Origin: Acanthornis magna
Lineage: Eukaryota; Chordata; Aves; Passeriformes; Acanthizidae
DNA: 64,000 nucleotides
Direction: 5' to 3'
Assembly: GCA_036785705.1 (NCBI GenBank)
Contig: JAWUZG010000056.1
Coordinates: 10,960,501-11,024,500, forward strand
Made by a program: the position numbers and the translations under genes. Below the pieces are notes generated by a model that had not been told where the DNA came from, ran no database searches, and saw nothing but the letters and a program-made list of their open reading frames with translations. This document shows, one piece after another, positions 1 to 12,203 of this stretch; the first letter of the stretch is position 1, and every line of letters starts with the position of its first letter.

Positions 1-3000
1 ACAGATCTGCTGATCCTCATGAAACCAAGGTCTGACTCAGACAGCATTTGGCTTGCAGACAAATGTATTCAAGCAAATATAAGAACTTCCTGCATTTAAA
101 TACAGCACATCATCTTATCATCTTTTTTCCCACCCTACATGTTGTCATGGAGGAATCACACCCCAATTCAATTTCTATCTTTTTAATGTCTCCCAAAGTT
201 CTCTATCACTGACTATTGTGTATTTTATGTTTTCCTGCTGTGTGTCTTGGATGAACATCAAGTCAGGAGATCCCTCAGACACCTAAACCGCACTCCCTGG
301 ACCAGGAGAACAGTGAAAGCAGAGAAAAACCCTCAGGTTTCACACGCCAAGCTGCAAAATGACGAGCAGCCTGGTTTGCCATCTGGGGACAGTCTGATGC
401 TCAGACTGTTCTAATTCCTGCTGCAAAGTGATCATCTCAGGAAGGATGTGTCTGCTCAGAGTGACCCTGTTAATCCCAGCTGCAGAGGACAGGGAGCAGG
501 TGAGGAGCAAAGATTTTAGGGCTTTAGGATCGCTCGGACACGGCAATAACAGCATTGGCCTCACCCAACTGTACCGAGGGGTGCAATCTGCAACCTGGTG
601 TTCTGGCAAATGTTTTAGCTTCTTTCCAATTATTTAGAAAAAAAATTATCTTGTGGCTTTCATTCATGGGCTGATCTGTGGGTAATTTAATGGACTTAAA
701 TAGACAGAAGAGAGTTCACATATATCTGCTGACTTCTGTGTTGTGTGGATGATTAACTCTGAATCACAGATGTTATCAGGAGGGGCAGACTATGAAACCC
801 AAGTAGCACTTTACTTTCTATTATTGTTGGAAATAGTGGTGGTGTTCCTTGTATTGCATCCAGATCTAAGGGCTGGAGGGGTCAGAACTCATGCATGTAC
901 AAGAACAAGAAAGCATTCACAGCCTGAGACCGTGAGCTCCACTTTGAAATACTAATTATGCCTTCCTGAGCATTTATCAATCTGGGAAGCAAGAGGGAAA
1001 ACTCATTGGGAACTAATCTGGAACAGAAACAATTTAGGAAATATCTCTAAACTGGGCAAGACTGCAACAAGCACATTCTAGCCTTGTCTTGTTATCTTTG
1101 TTTTCCTCCAGACCTTATCACCACTAAGGAATTTAATCGCAAAAATGACAAGTAGCTGAAAGTATGAATCAGACTGGCATTGAATAAGAAGCCATAGGAA
1201 AAAAATCTACCTGCACAACCTTGGCAAATACAAATATAATGAGATCCCCAGAGTCTCAGTGCAGACTTGGGCTGTGTAAGTTTCCCTGCACTGAAATCTC
1301 CACCTTTGGATGGGTTGCAGCCTCCTGGAGGCTTTGTGTCACCCAAGGTCTAAAGCATCCAGGATTTTTAATGAAAAGTTTAGACACAAGCTCATTCTGG
1401 GCTCTTGAATTTTCAGATAATTAAGATTATTCACTGGTGAACATGATAACAAGCCCCAGCGCAGGTCTGCAGCCCACGAAACAGAGGAGTTGAGCAGTGA
1501 AGCTGTGCCCACCCCTGCACAAACACCACAGCAGGGGAAAGACTGAACATGTGCCTGGGCACTCACATGGGCATCTGCCCTTTTCTTTGCTGTGACAAGA
1601 AATTTGGCCCTCCCCTCCCTAATTTTTTTTTAGAAGACTCTCATGAAGATCAAACTCCTGCATCAAGGCACCAAAGAGCACCAACATGATGAGGCTCACT
1701 GTACCCCTCCAGAACATTTCCCTGAATTCTCCCTGTCAAACCACAGCAGAGAGCCCTAACAAGAGAAAACCCTTCCCTCCGAGCCACAGCAGACCAAGGG
1801 CAGAGGTATTTCCCTGTTCCCACTAAAAGCAAGGAATGCTTAATCTAACTGCCACTGCTTTCAGGCTCCTTCAACAACATGACTTATTACACTATACTTC
1901 AGATATGTGCTTTGAGGAGATATAATTCTTATCTTTAGATGTGCTGATAGCACCAAGAAGCCTGGCTGACTTACTGAACAGCCCTGTGCCTTTGATAATA
2001 GTATTTGCCTTTGCTGCTTCTGTGATTAGAAAATTTGCACAGGCACAAAGCCTGGGTCATTAAATGGAAGGATTAAATTTCTGACTTTGATAGCTGTATG
2101 AAGTGCCAATCCTTGTGCTGTTCTCCAGCACCCCAAAGAAGGCACTTACTGGAAACCAAATAATGTTTTCCATCCTCTCCTCTAGGCTTACCAACCTCTC
2201 CTCCATCTTGCAACAAGCCTGATGTTCTCTGTGGGCCTTTGTGCTTCAGGACAAAAATTTTGAGGAAAGCCCTTCACTAAGTCTTACATATAATTCTCAA
2301 ACTTCTGTGAAACAGAAAAAAACATACCAGAAAAATAGCCCCCCGAGAAACAACCCCAAAAACCCCACAGCCACACCACCACCCGAAACAAAGAAATCCA
2401 GACAAAATCAACCCGACAAAAGGAAAGGAAAAATACAAACAGCTTGGTCATGGAAACCATTCCAACAGACAGACAAAACCCATGGAGAAGGATCTGAGAA
2501 TTCATAAAGGTGTTTCACACATTTTTTCTGCCCTTAAAGAAACCCTCAGCAGATCAGGACTGACTCTGGACCACACTTCATTCCTAAGCATTACAATTCC
2601 AGCCTGTGCTCTCCTATTCACTTGCCAAAATATTCAGAATTCCCTTGCCCTGCACTGCCCCTCTCCAGAAGCATCAATACCCATCCTCCTGCTCCTCCTG
2701 GCAGGGAAACTCCAGGCATTAGACAGACAACTCTTATCTGTCGCTTAATCAGACATTTCTGCTGAGCCTGCAGTGTTCCGCAGCAGCCTGAAAACACAAC
2801 CTGCGGGTCTCCACCATGGCTTTGTGCTTGCCCATCAGTCAGTGAGGGACACAGATCCCTTGACAAATGCAAACCAGCCTATTTCTCCCTGGGAGCAGTG
2901 CTGGCGGGTGTGGAGCAGCCCTTTGCAGCACATGGAGACACAGGAGCTCTGTTTGGCTCAGCCACAAGGTTTGATGGAAGCAAATAAACTAGAGGATTGC

Positions 3001-5868
3001 TCTAAAGATGGTTTGGATCAGTGGGAGGAAGGCACAAGTGCTGCAGCAAGACAGAAAGAAAAAAAGAAAGCAAGCAGGGTAGGAAGATAAAGATCTGCTG
3101 GGTGGCTGTGCTGTAACTGGTGTCCTCCTCCACCGAGAAAATCCACCCCAGCGGTGCCTCTGAACTCACTGGACAAGATTCACAGCTCACAGCGCTGCCA
3201 ATTTCAGCTGAGTCATGTGAATTCATCCCCACCAGCTCCTGCCCACCCCAGGAATCTGGGCGTTCCAGCCTTCTAACAGATGTCTGGACTGGCATGAGTT
3301 CCGCTGGGTCTTTCTGCAGTGCCTCAGAGGCAGGGAAAGTGTTAATCATGCAAGTATTCAGCATTAATGCTGTGCCTGACTTCCACTGAAATCCAAATCC
3401 TGGTACACATCCCCCTGTCAAATTCTTCATTTCCCCTCTGACCTTCCTCTAGCCAGCACAGAGCAGAGCTCTCCAGAACAAGGGCAGCCTGCAAAAGCAG
3501 CATCTCGGACACAGCCATCCATCAGCTCACAAGGACAAGACTGAAAACAGTTTAGCTGCTCACTCAGGTTATTTCTGAAATTATTAATCCTAGAAGATTG
3601 CTATTAAAGTTCATCCAAACATTATTGGGTTTCAATCATACATTTGGCGCAGATGTTACTATATTAAGAGCTCATTTTTTTGAGATTATTCAGTATCTTG
3701 AATTTAAAAAGAACAAATAGAACATAAAGCCACTTGGGACAGGTAAAAGTCTTCCCTGTTTTTCTATCTGTGATTACTCTGGGCTTCACAATCTGAGATT
3801 TCTTTCATTCCAGAAATCATTGGAATACAATTTCATACATGAAATTGCTTAGGCAGGCACTTATTTTCCTTCAAACACCTAAAACCTCTTTTTTTGCCTC
3901 AATTCCTTCACCCTTCCATAGGAATCTCATTTCTCCATGTTTTTCCATGCAGTCTGGAGATTTCACTATTGCATCAGCCTTAAGTCTCACATTAGTAAGC
4001 ATCCAGCATAATTGAGGTGGACACAGATCAGCCACCTCTGCTGAATTGGCTGGAAAGAATTGGAATAATTCATTCCCAATTATTTCTTAGCAAGATGCTC
4101 TAAACGAAATGAAGTAAAATTGTGGTCTTCCTTTGTTACAGTATATTTTTTCCTTATAATTCTTCAAAACAGATACTTTGCCAACTGTTTCTGGATCAGA
4201 AAACACTTCAAATCTTTGCCCAGTCCAAATAACTGGTTTCATACAAGGCAAAGGGAACCACAACCACATTGTGGTTTTCAATAGTAAAATGTAGTTGAAT
4301 CGGTGCTTGAAGGAGAGTTAAACTTCAAGCTGAGCTTTACCAAAGCCCTGGTGCTGCCTTCAAATTTAAATCTGGGCTTGAAGATTGTGGGCCAAAGCTT
4401 TGTCAAGTGAGTTGGCCATCAGTGACTTGGCAGAAGATTTAGCTCTGCAATTGCAAGGAGAGAGATCACCATTTTAAGACAGATAATAATTGCAAAGCTC
4501 AGGTCATCCATAAGTGACTAAAAGGATTTCCCCTTCCTTAAAGTGCACAAAGATATATTAATACAGAAAACGGGGATTTAATTCTGATAATTCCCCTGTG
4601 ACAGGAATGCCCAAACACTGACCATGTAGCAACTCAGTCATGGTCCTACAGCTGCTGCATCTTCAAATCAAGAGGCCCAGCTGTGGGTCACAGCTGGAAT
4701 GGGCATTTATAAAGAGGAAACGCTGCCCTTCTCAGGGCACTCCCATGGGCCTTCATAATGGGATCAAAGGACAGTATTTTTAGGTTTTTTCAGCTCCAAA
4801 GTTCAGAGGAACTAAATAGAGCTCAAGCTTCAGCCAGAACTATCCTACCCTAAAGCCACAGCAGGGACACTATGCTGGAGGAGCAGCGGATGGGTGTGGG
4901 GTTTGGTGAATAACACTGGAGGGACTTGGGAACCCTCCAGCTTTACCAGCAGAACGTGCTGCTTCCCATCCTCCAGCGCCTTTGCCTTCTTTCATGCCAA
5001 CAATCTCAAAGCTGCTCTGGAAACCTGAGCTTCTGTGTGCGTGATCAGCTGAGGTTTCACTTGCAAACCTCTGTTCCTTTACCATGGTGTGTTTTTTACA
5101 ATAACTGAGGGCTCAGGCAAGCTGCAGAGCCCAGGGTGGTGGCCAGGCTTTCTTGTGGTGCTCATCCCTTGCAGCATGTCCCCTGTGCACACCATGGCAA
5201 TGCCACCCCTGCTCTCTGCTAACAGTGGAACCAGTGCAAGGCACAAGTAATTTCACTAAAGCAAAAACAGCACTAAAAACCATGAATGAAATCATGCAAA
5301 ATGAAGAAGATTGTAAGGGGGAAAAAAGTAGCACCTAAAATGAATATACCTTGTCTTTATACAATGCTAAGAAGACATGGGAAATAAAGGCAGCACAGCC
5401 TGCAATTTTGCTGTGCTGGGACCTAGCATTTTAAAACTTTAGTTTGAAAGAAGCAATGATTCCAGTGCTGTTTGGATTACAGAAGATGCAAAGTTTTGTG
5501 CACATTCTGATGTATTTCTGCACTTTATATATATGGGAGATAAATTATGTGTGCAGCAACAAGTACAAATAAACGAACCAGAGCCAGAGCTCTTCTGGAG
5601 GGATTTCAGGGACAGCAGGCCAGGACTTACTTGGGTTCTGTTCCAAAACTTTCTGGAAAGAGAAGCCTCTCTGCACATCAAAAAAGCTGAAACAGAGCGA
5701 AAGCAGAAACATCTCTTTGCATCAGTAGGTGCCAACCTTTAAAACCTTGCTTCCACATTCTCCGCAATTGCTGAGACCTTCGGAAGGTCACTCGTGAGTA
5801 ATTTGGGAAAATGATAAAACTTCAGACCTTTGGAAATCAAAACGTTTTCTACCAGCATAGGGCAGTAC
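1..5868 (-). other. Expected 3' part of the CEMIP2-like locus, no exon supported
   Basis: The family has several more C-terminal exons after exon 17, which should lie here or further left. Two faint resemblances (minus strand, about 4090-4280 and about 5530-5700) conflict in order and are not accepted. A stretch at about 2310-2435 is rich in A and C on the plus strand and poor in G and T. Nothing else was recognised. Confidence 0.5.
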
Positions 5869-6054
5869 CTGTGAAGTTGATGGGGTACAGCATGACCTCC
5901 TCAGGTGCTCTGCCATCCCCCTGGATGATATAATCCTGCTCGAGCGTGACGACAGGCTGGCACTGCTGGAACGTGGCTCCATGGGATGGGAAGGGAATGC
6001 TGCTCTGGCAACGGACAAGGTCAAGTTCTTGGGGCTTCTGGCCTGGATATAAAG
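5869..6054 (-). pseudogene. CEMIP2-like exon 17, locally out of frame
   Basis: Acceptor caccctcag, donor TTCACAG|GTACTG. The first half matches the family only in one frame (LYIQARSPKNLTLS ... FPSHP; CEMIP has MYIQAYKTSNL ... FPSHP). The second half matches in another (FQQCQPVVTLEQDYIIQG, LYPINF; CEMIP2 FPQYQPVVMLEKGYTIHW, LYLVNF). About 25 bases are lost at the switch. Splicing from exon 16 enters the second frame and stays open, so only the first part would be garbled. It is the last exon I can place. Confidence 0.82.
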
Positions 6055-9000
6055 CTGAGGGTGAAAGGAAAATGACAAACATATCCATGAAACCAGCCAG
6101 GCGCAGCCGTAACATGTGCATTTGATCATCGTTGCCTGTAAGAGGTTTTTGCCAATGAAGGGTTCAGAACATTTGGAAAGTTGCTGAAATATTTCCAGTT
6201 CAAATAAAAAGGTAAACCAGAAATAGCATCTGCAGCCATCCGTGGGGACACCGTGAAGTGAGATATGAGTTGTACAGTGCCATAAAAATGTCCACTGCTC
6301 AAAATCTTTAGGGAGGAAGATAATCAAGGAAGCCTCACAAAGTAACTCTTTTTTTATGAATTCAAATAACTGCACTTTAAAAACAGGCTTATTCCATTGA
6401 AAATCCAGAAAACTAAAGTTATTTCAATGGGTTTTGGATTAGGTCCAGTTATCTAATAGAATCCACATCTTTGCTCTCAAGTAGCAGACTAGGCTGAAAT
6501 TCTGGGGGCTATAACCTGACTATATGACCTTATACACTAAATATCAAGGTCCACAGGCTTCAGCAAAGCTCTTCTTGCAGGGACCAACAGATGCCTCTGG
6601 TCTTTAGCTCAACTCTACAGACCAATCACAAAACCACACTCCACCTGCCTGCTCTTTCTGCCCTGCCATCTCTCAAGCAAAGGAAAATTCATGTGGCAAA
6701 CATTTGTTTTAAGGCTGAAGGGACAATGTTCCCCTGCTTTCTGCCATGTGAAATTCCAGTGCAGAAGGAGGATGCACAGCCAGTCATACAAATCTGTTTC
6801 TGCATGCAGGGCTGTTGCAGGCAGCTTGTCATATTTCCTGAAGGGTTTCAGATGCACAAAGGACAGATGAGGACACCTATAATCCTCCTGCCTTCATTCT
6901 CCTGCAGTGTAGAATAGCACTCTTTGCATCAAGAACTCAAAACATCCAACACAAAAATCCACGGTAGCTCGGAAATGTCTAAGCTTCTACATAAGCATCC
7001 ATCCATCAAAATTATTTTTAAACTCAATTCATGTCTTTGAGGTAGATCTAAATGGAAGCAGTAGTTTCTTATCAGATTTTAATTTCTCAAGGATACAAGT
7101 GCAGCCAAGACCAGCAGAGAGGTTGAGACTCCTTCTATCAGGATATCTGCCTGCTAAGGCAGGGCACTCACATCTCCAGATCTGCTTATCTTCCTCTTGT
7201 CTACACAAACTGAAAGCTCTGCAAAACCAGACTATCTCTCATAGGTTTGTATGTGGACATGTTTTAGTTAGGCATGTGGTGAGTTCAGCTCCCAGTTCCA
7301 GTTCCATGGTCAGAAGGATCCCACACTTGTGCCTGACCCTGGGGCTGAGTTTGAGCTCCTAAGGGTCTCCAATAGATGGGCCATCTTTGCCTAGCCCTCC
7401 CCTCACCCTGTGACTGTTTTTCAGATATTCAGTCCACTCCTCCTTTCACACCACTACACTTCAATGATGAGAAGCTATTCTAAGTGGTATCTGCAGATAC
7501 TCGAAGATTAAAGTGGATCCCAGACTGACATTAACATAAATTTCTCCTGATGGCTGAAACTATTGATCAAGTAATTCACTCAAAAAAATCTCTGGACAGC
7601 AGCCCATTTGCTCAGTCTTGATGGATCTAGGAAGAATAAATTATTTTCACAGTCTGATAAAAAAGCCTTTTTTATCTATGAAACCAAAAAGAAAAACCTA
7701 TTTTGCATTCACATTCAAACCACGATTGGAAAGCCAGTAACACACAATGCAAAAAACCACATTTCAATCTCACTCAGCCCCATCAAGACGGGGTAATGCT
7801 GAGATCAGAGCAGGGGATCGGTCAGGTACATTCAGCCCTGAAATCCCATCAGTGTATTAATTGTTCTCAATCAAAACAGCATTTTCTAACAAAAACCAGT
7901 TGGAATGAACTCATATTGCACTTACGACAAAATGAAATGCACCAATGATAAACCAAGAAAGGAAGGAGATGTATTCAATGAATCCCAAAGATTCCTGGAT
8001 TACAGACTAGCAAGAACAAGATTCCCATGTAAAGCTATTTGTGTAAAGATAAAAAAAGAAAAGAGAGAGTGAGCGAGCCATGCACATCCTGAGGTGCTAG
8101 CTACTACTGCTAAAGAGTCCAAGGAAACGCTGGAAGAATTTACAGAATGCTTCAATAAGATGATGAGGAAAGCAGGTCAGAGATTTGTTGGTAGCATTTT
8201 CCTCCAGGTCAAAGATCTTACATTAAGGATAATGATCACAACTGTTTGGAGAATGAAACAGTGATAACCAGAACAAGGGAAAATGCCACATATACATTAC
8301 AGAAATGTTTGTAAAATTACTTGTACATGACTTGTAAAGTATCCTGCTGTCTCCCACAATGACAGACTGGCCACTGAGTGAATGCTCTCCAGAGCTGAAA
8401 GACAGCAAGAGTGTGATTTTCAATCCCAAGGAAATACAATAGTATATCTGACACAGCTTTAAAAAAATTCTTACTAAAAGAGGTTACAGCCGTGATCAAG
8501 AAATCCAGATCCTATGTGAAGAGACTGTTTTGCTCATGTGGAGTATCACTGAGTCAACAGGAATGAAAAATTCATTCACTTTCTAGAATGAAAAATCCAT
8601 CTTCCTTGGAACCACCTCCATAAATTTTGGTTACTTCTATCAAAATCTTTAAAAGAAAATTGGTCATAAAGAGACTTTACAATAAGAGAAGTGGTGACAG
8701 CTTAATGTGGCAGGAGAAGAAGAGCTGGTTAAAACATTATAAAATGTGAGCCTTCTAATTGCCTGGGTGGATTAATGGACATAGTTTTCATTTTAGCTGC
8801 TTGACACTTCATGCTGAAGAGATGTGTCAGATTTCCCCATGCTTACATGGCAATTTTCCCAAGTAGATTGTGAAACTGAGAAGATAAGTTCTCTACAGTT
8901 CAGGGGGATCTGCTACTCAGCTGGAGAGTGAGTATGAAGATAAGCAACATGCCAAGCTTTAGAAATTACAATCTTGATTTCTGAGAAAAGGTTTTCTTGC

Positions 9001-12000
9001 TTTCTTGTTTCGTTACTCTTGCCTTTGTCCTGCGGTGCTGTCAGCTGTCAAGTTGGGGCAAAAAAACTTAAAAATGAGAAGATCAAAACATACCTTCTCC
9101 CTTTCTGGTTGACTGACTGTTCAAAAAATGTTAATGTCTTAAGGAAAAACATTTCCTCAATGAAATTTCGAAGTAAAGACTTTGAAATTCTTGCAGAAAG
9201 AAAAACAATGTAGCTTTTTTCTGTAAGACTTGCTAGGATACCACTGGCATGAGGAAAACTACTTTGATTTTCAACTGGTGTACATCAGAGATCCAAGTTG
9301 AACATCTTTATCCAAATACAGACACCCCGAACTGAGAAACATCTCGCAGCTTTTTCCTTCTTCCCAGTCTGCGAGGTGCTGATCATCCTCAAGCACCACA
9401 GATATCCTGGGATTGTACATTTTTCCTGTGGCTGGAAAAGCACTGCTCGCTACCTCCTGCATCTCTTTCTTGCTTTGCATTTCGGAGCATCACCGCCAAA
9501 AACAGCCACAGAGGCACCGAGGGCACAGCTGAAGATGTGAGACTCAGAGATGCAGCATCAGCACAACTGCAAACATTCACTGAAAGAACACAAATTATTC
9601 CATTTTTGTTACCTCTCTTTCAGCCAACAGCGGTGAAGGAGTGACTAAGTGAACTGGTGTAAAACCAACAGCGTTTCCTAGAGTATTTTAGAATTGCAAG
9701 GCATCAGTTTTTGTTAATTCAAAACTGACACTAATTTGGCTATGTGGCAGTCTCTTATGACTGTCTAACACCTTTTTAAGCTTCTAAAAGAAAACAGCAC
9801 ATGCTGCCAAAAACTCTGCTTATTTTAATAAAGACTAATACCAAAAAGGAGAAGTTTCACAGCCTCCCCTGATGAGTTGCTGTGAAGCCTGCAGGCAAGC
9901 ACTAAGTGCACAGCTTCAACTGCCCAGTGGGAGCCAAGGCGCTTTTCCTATAATTTATATAAAAATCAGAAAAGGTTTAGGATTCTCATTTACATTTTAA
10001 CAAGTATTGCAGGTGTCAGGGAGTCTCCGGTTGTGTGCCACTGGAAATCTCACACACCTACATGGAGAGAACCATGAAATGAGCCTCTCCCTACATTTTT
10101 CTTCCTTTGCTGGCCTTTGCAACAGCCGAAAGTCAGGTTGAAGGGACACCAAGGACCTCGGTGAAGGAAGTCTGAGTGACTCAGAGACTGCCAGAAGATG
10201 CAGTGCTGACAGCTCTTGTGATTCCCCTGCAAGTTTCCCTCTATTTAGGGTTCCTCCTCAAAGCCTTGCTTTATTTACATTACAACATGAGAGTTTCAGC
10301 TGTCATTAAAAGCAAAGGGGTTGGTCCTGTTTGGACAACAACAACCCTACAGGCTCCAGAATCAAAAAGGGAGGACTAAAAGACCTGACAGCTCTCACTT
10401 ACGTGAATCTCCTGATTTTTAGGTGCTCCCAGAACCATGAGGCATTACTTAGTTCTCCCTGCTGGAGAAAGAGCTTGGACACCACAGGAGGAACGAGAGA
10501 AGGAATGGAGACAGTGAGGGGCCATGAACCAACCACTGAGGGTGGGAAAGTCGGAGCTGCCAGATTAAAACACCCTCAGGAAAGCCTGTCCCCAGGATTT
10601 TTGGATCTAGAAACACTGCCAGAGGAATTGTTTTTCCCCAGGCGTTTCCTTTCTTGGGCAAATTACATCCAGGAGAAGAGGAGCATGAAATGGGAATGAA
10701 AGAAACCAAGCAGAAAGGAATTAAGTGTACTCTAGGCACTTAGCTCAGAAAGGATTTGCCTGCAATGTTAGCTGAAGGACTTGGATCTCAGTTTTCCACG
10801 CCAAGTAGCCCATCCCTAGACTGACTACTTGGGCTCCATTCAGCAGTAACACAGGAGTCACTATTTCCTTCAGCTCAAAGGATATTTTCACCTGCTTGAG
10901 CCGGGGAAGAATAAAAGTTCTTGTCTACCAGAGCTACATGAAAAGGAACAGAAAAACAGATTTTGTAATAAAGTTAAGATCAAAGCAAACCATCTTCTCC
11001 ATAATCGGATTCTCTCTTTTGGGCTTTTGATCTGAAGTACGACACTCAGAATTTAGCAGACAAACAAGTCACCAGTTAGTCAGGCTGCTGAGAATCAGAG
11101 TGAAGCTGAAATACTCCAACACTTATCCTCTTCAAATTAATCAAACCCTGCTGCACGAGACCAATTTCTCCTGCCCTGCACATATATATATATTTCCCTC
11201 CCCAAAACCCATAAAGTGAAGCATTTAAAATGACCTTTACTCATCCTGCTGGATGCTGATTAGTTGAAAAATGCTGGTAAGTAATGGATCCCAGAGAAGT
11301 AAATGTTTATGCTTGCCTAAACTTAGCCAAGGAAATTTTCAATGGTGGAAAAACTGTCTCACCATGTAGAGTGCCATAACCAGGAGGATATTAATAGAAA
11401 TAAAAATAGAAATAAAATAGAAATAAAAATATAAATGTCTACTTGTTTGCAACTCTGAATTTAACTGTTAGGCTGCCAGAACAGGGACAATAATTTCTCT
11501 AGAGACACAGAGCCAAATGAAGTGCCAAGGACAAAACCCTGTTTCAAAGGGACTGTTTCATAGGAGCCCAATCCTGTTTCTGCCCAGCCAAAACACACCA
11601 GGGTTTTAATGCCAGTGTTTAGATACTTAAATAGCAACTCCTGCTCTCTGCTCTGCAACTCAAACAAATGCCTAAAATTTTTTTAAGTTCAGGAGGCATG
11701 AGTACTCAGGATTTGAGTGTGACATTTGCTGCTGGAATGGCTTAAGACCATCCCTCAGCCTGTGATTTCTGCATGGGAAATAAGAAATAAGTGTGGTTTT
11801 GCATCTCAACCACCCATTTCACCATCCTGAACACAAGCAGGATGTACCAGAGAAGTAACATCTTCCAATACTGAAACTTGATTCCCTAGAAGAATCCACT
11901 AGAGCCTGAAACTAGAAAACACCAAAATTTCCCACAATTCAATTTCAACTTGCAGCAAAATCATACCCAATTTATCATTCACCTCTGGTGTGAGTAGAGC

Positions 12001-12043
12001 TGAGCAGCTTCCCTGCCTCCCCCCTCAGCAGCCACCCCATTAC
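6055..12043 (-). other. Intron between CEMIP2-like exons 16 and 17
   Basis: About 6 kb, AT-rich, with an imperfect AAATAG microsatellite at 11392-11436 and a short AT repeat near 11181. No exon or transposon was recognised. Confidence 0.65.
11392..11436. repeat. Imperfect AAATAGAAATAA microsatellite
   Basis: An A-rich tandem run of ATAGAAATAAA-type units. Confidence 0.85.
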
Positions 12044-12203
12044 CTGTGCAGATTTTCCAGACACATCGCCCCATTCCAGAGGGAACAGTGAGGATGTCTC
12101 TCCCTGAACCATCCAGACCATGGAAGATGGACATTTTGTCACCATCGTTGTCATTGTTTCCAAACCACCAACTCGGTCTGCCAGAAAACACTTTCAGCCC
12201 AAC
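12044..12203 (-). pseudogene. CEMIP2-like exon 16, in frame with an internal deletion
   Basis: Acceptor ttctcctctag, donor TGCACAG|GTAATG. It reads VGLKVFSGRPSWWFGNNDND GDKMSIFHGLDGSG ... KICTG, matching CEMIP2 NVFFGKPGPWFEDCEMDGDK NSIFHDIDGS ... VICSG. About 14 codons between IDGS and the Cys-containing end are missing compared with CEMIP2, without closing the frame. Confidence 0.88.

Noticed and set aside
3002..3430. 142-codon minus-strand frame examined as a C-terminal CEMIP2-like exon
   Set aside because: No conserved block of the C-terminal region appears in it.
4087..4281. Possible CEMIP-family exon on minus (RFEVFSDPETVGKVSVLKNY)
   Set aside because: It faintly resembles the segment after the family's WIRVGLCYP motif, but the motif itself is not recognisable, no convincing acceptor is present and the similarity is within chance.
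5530..5720. Possible CEMIP-family exon on minus (SRKFW ... SPGLLSLKSLQKSSG)
   Set aside because: It resembles the GLLFLYLKAK region slightly and has a tttcag acceptor, but if real it would precede the candidate at 4.1-4.3 kb, the wrong order. No splice phase agrees with exon 17.
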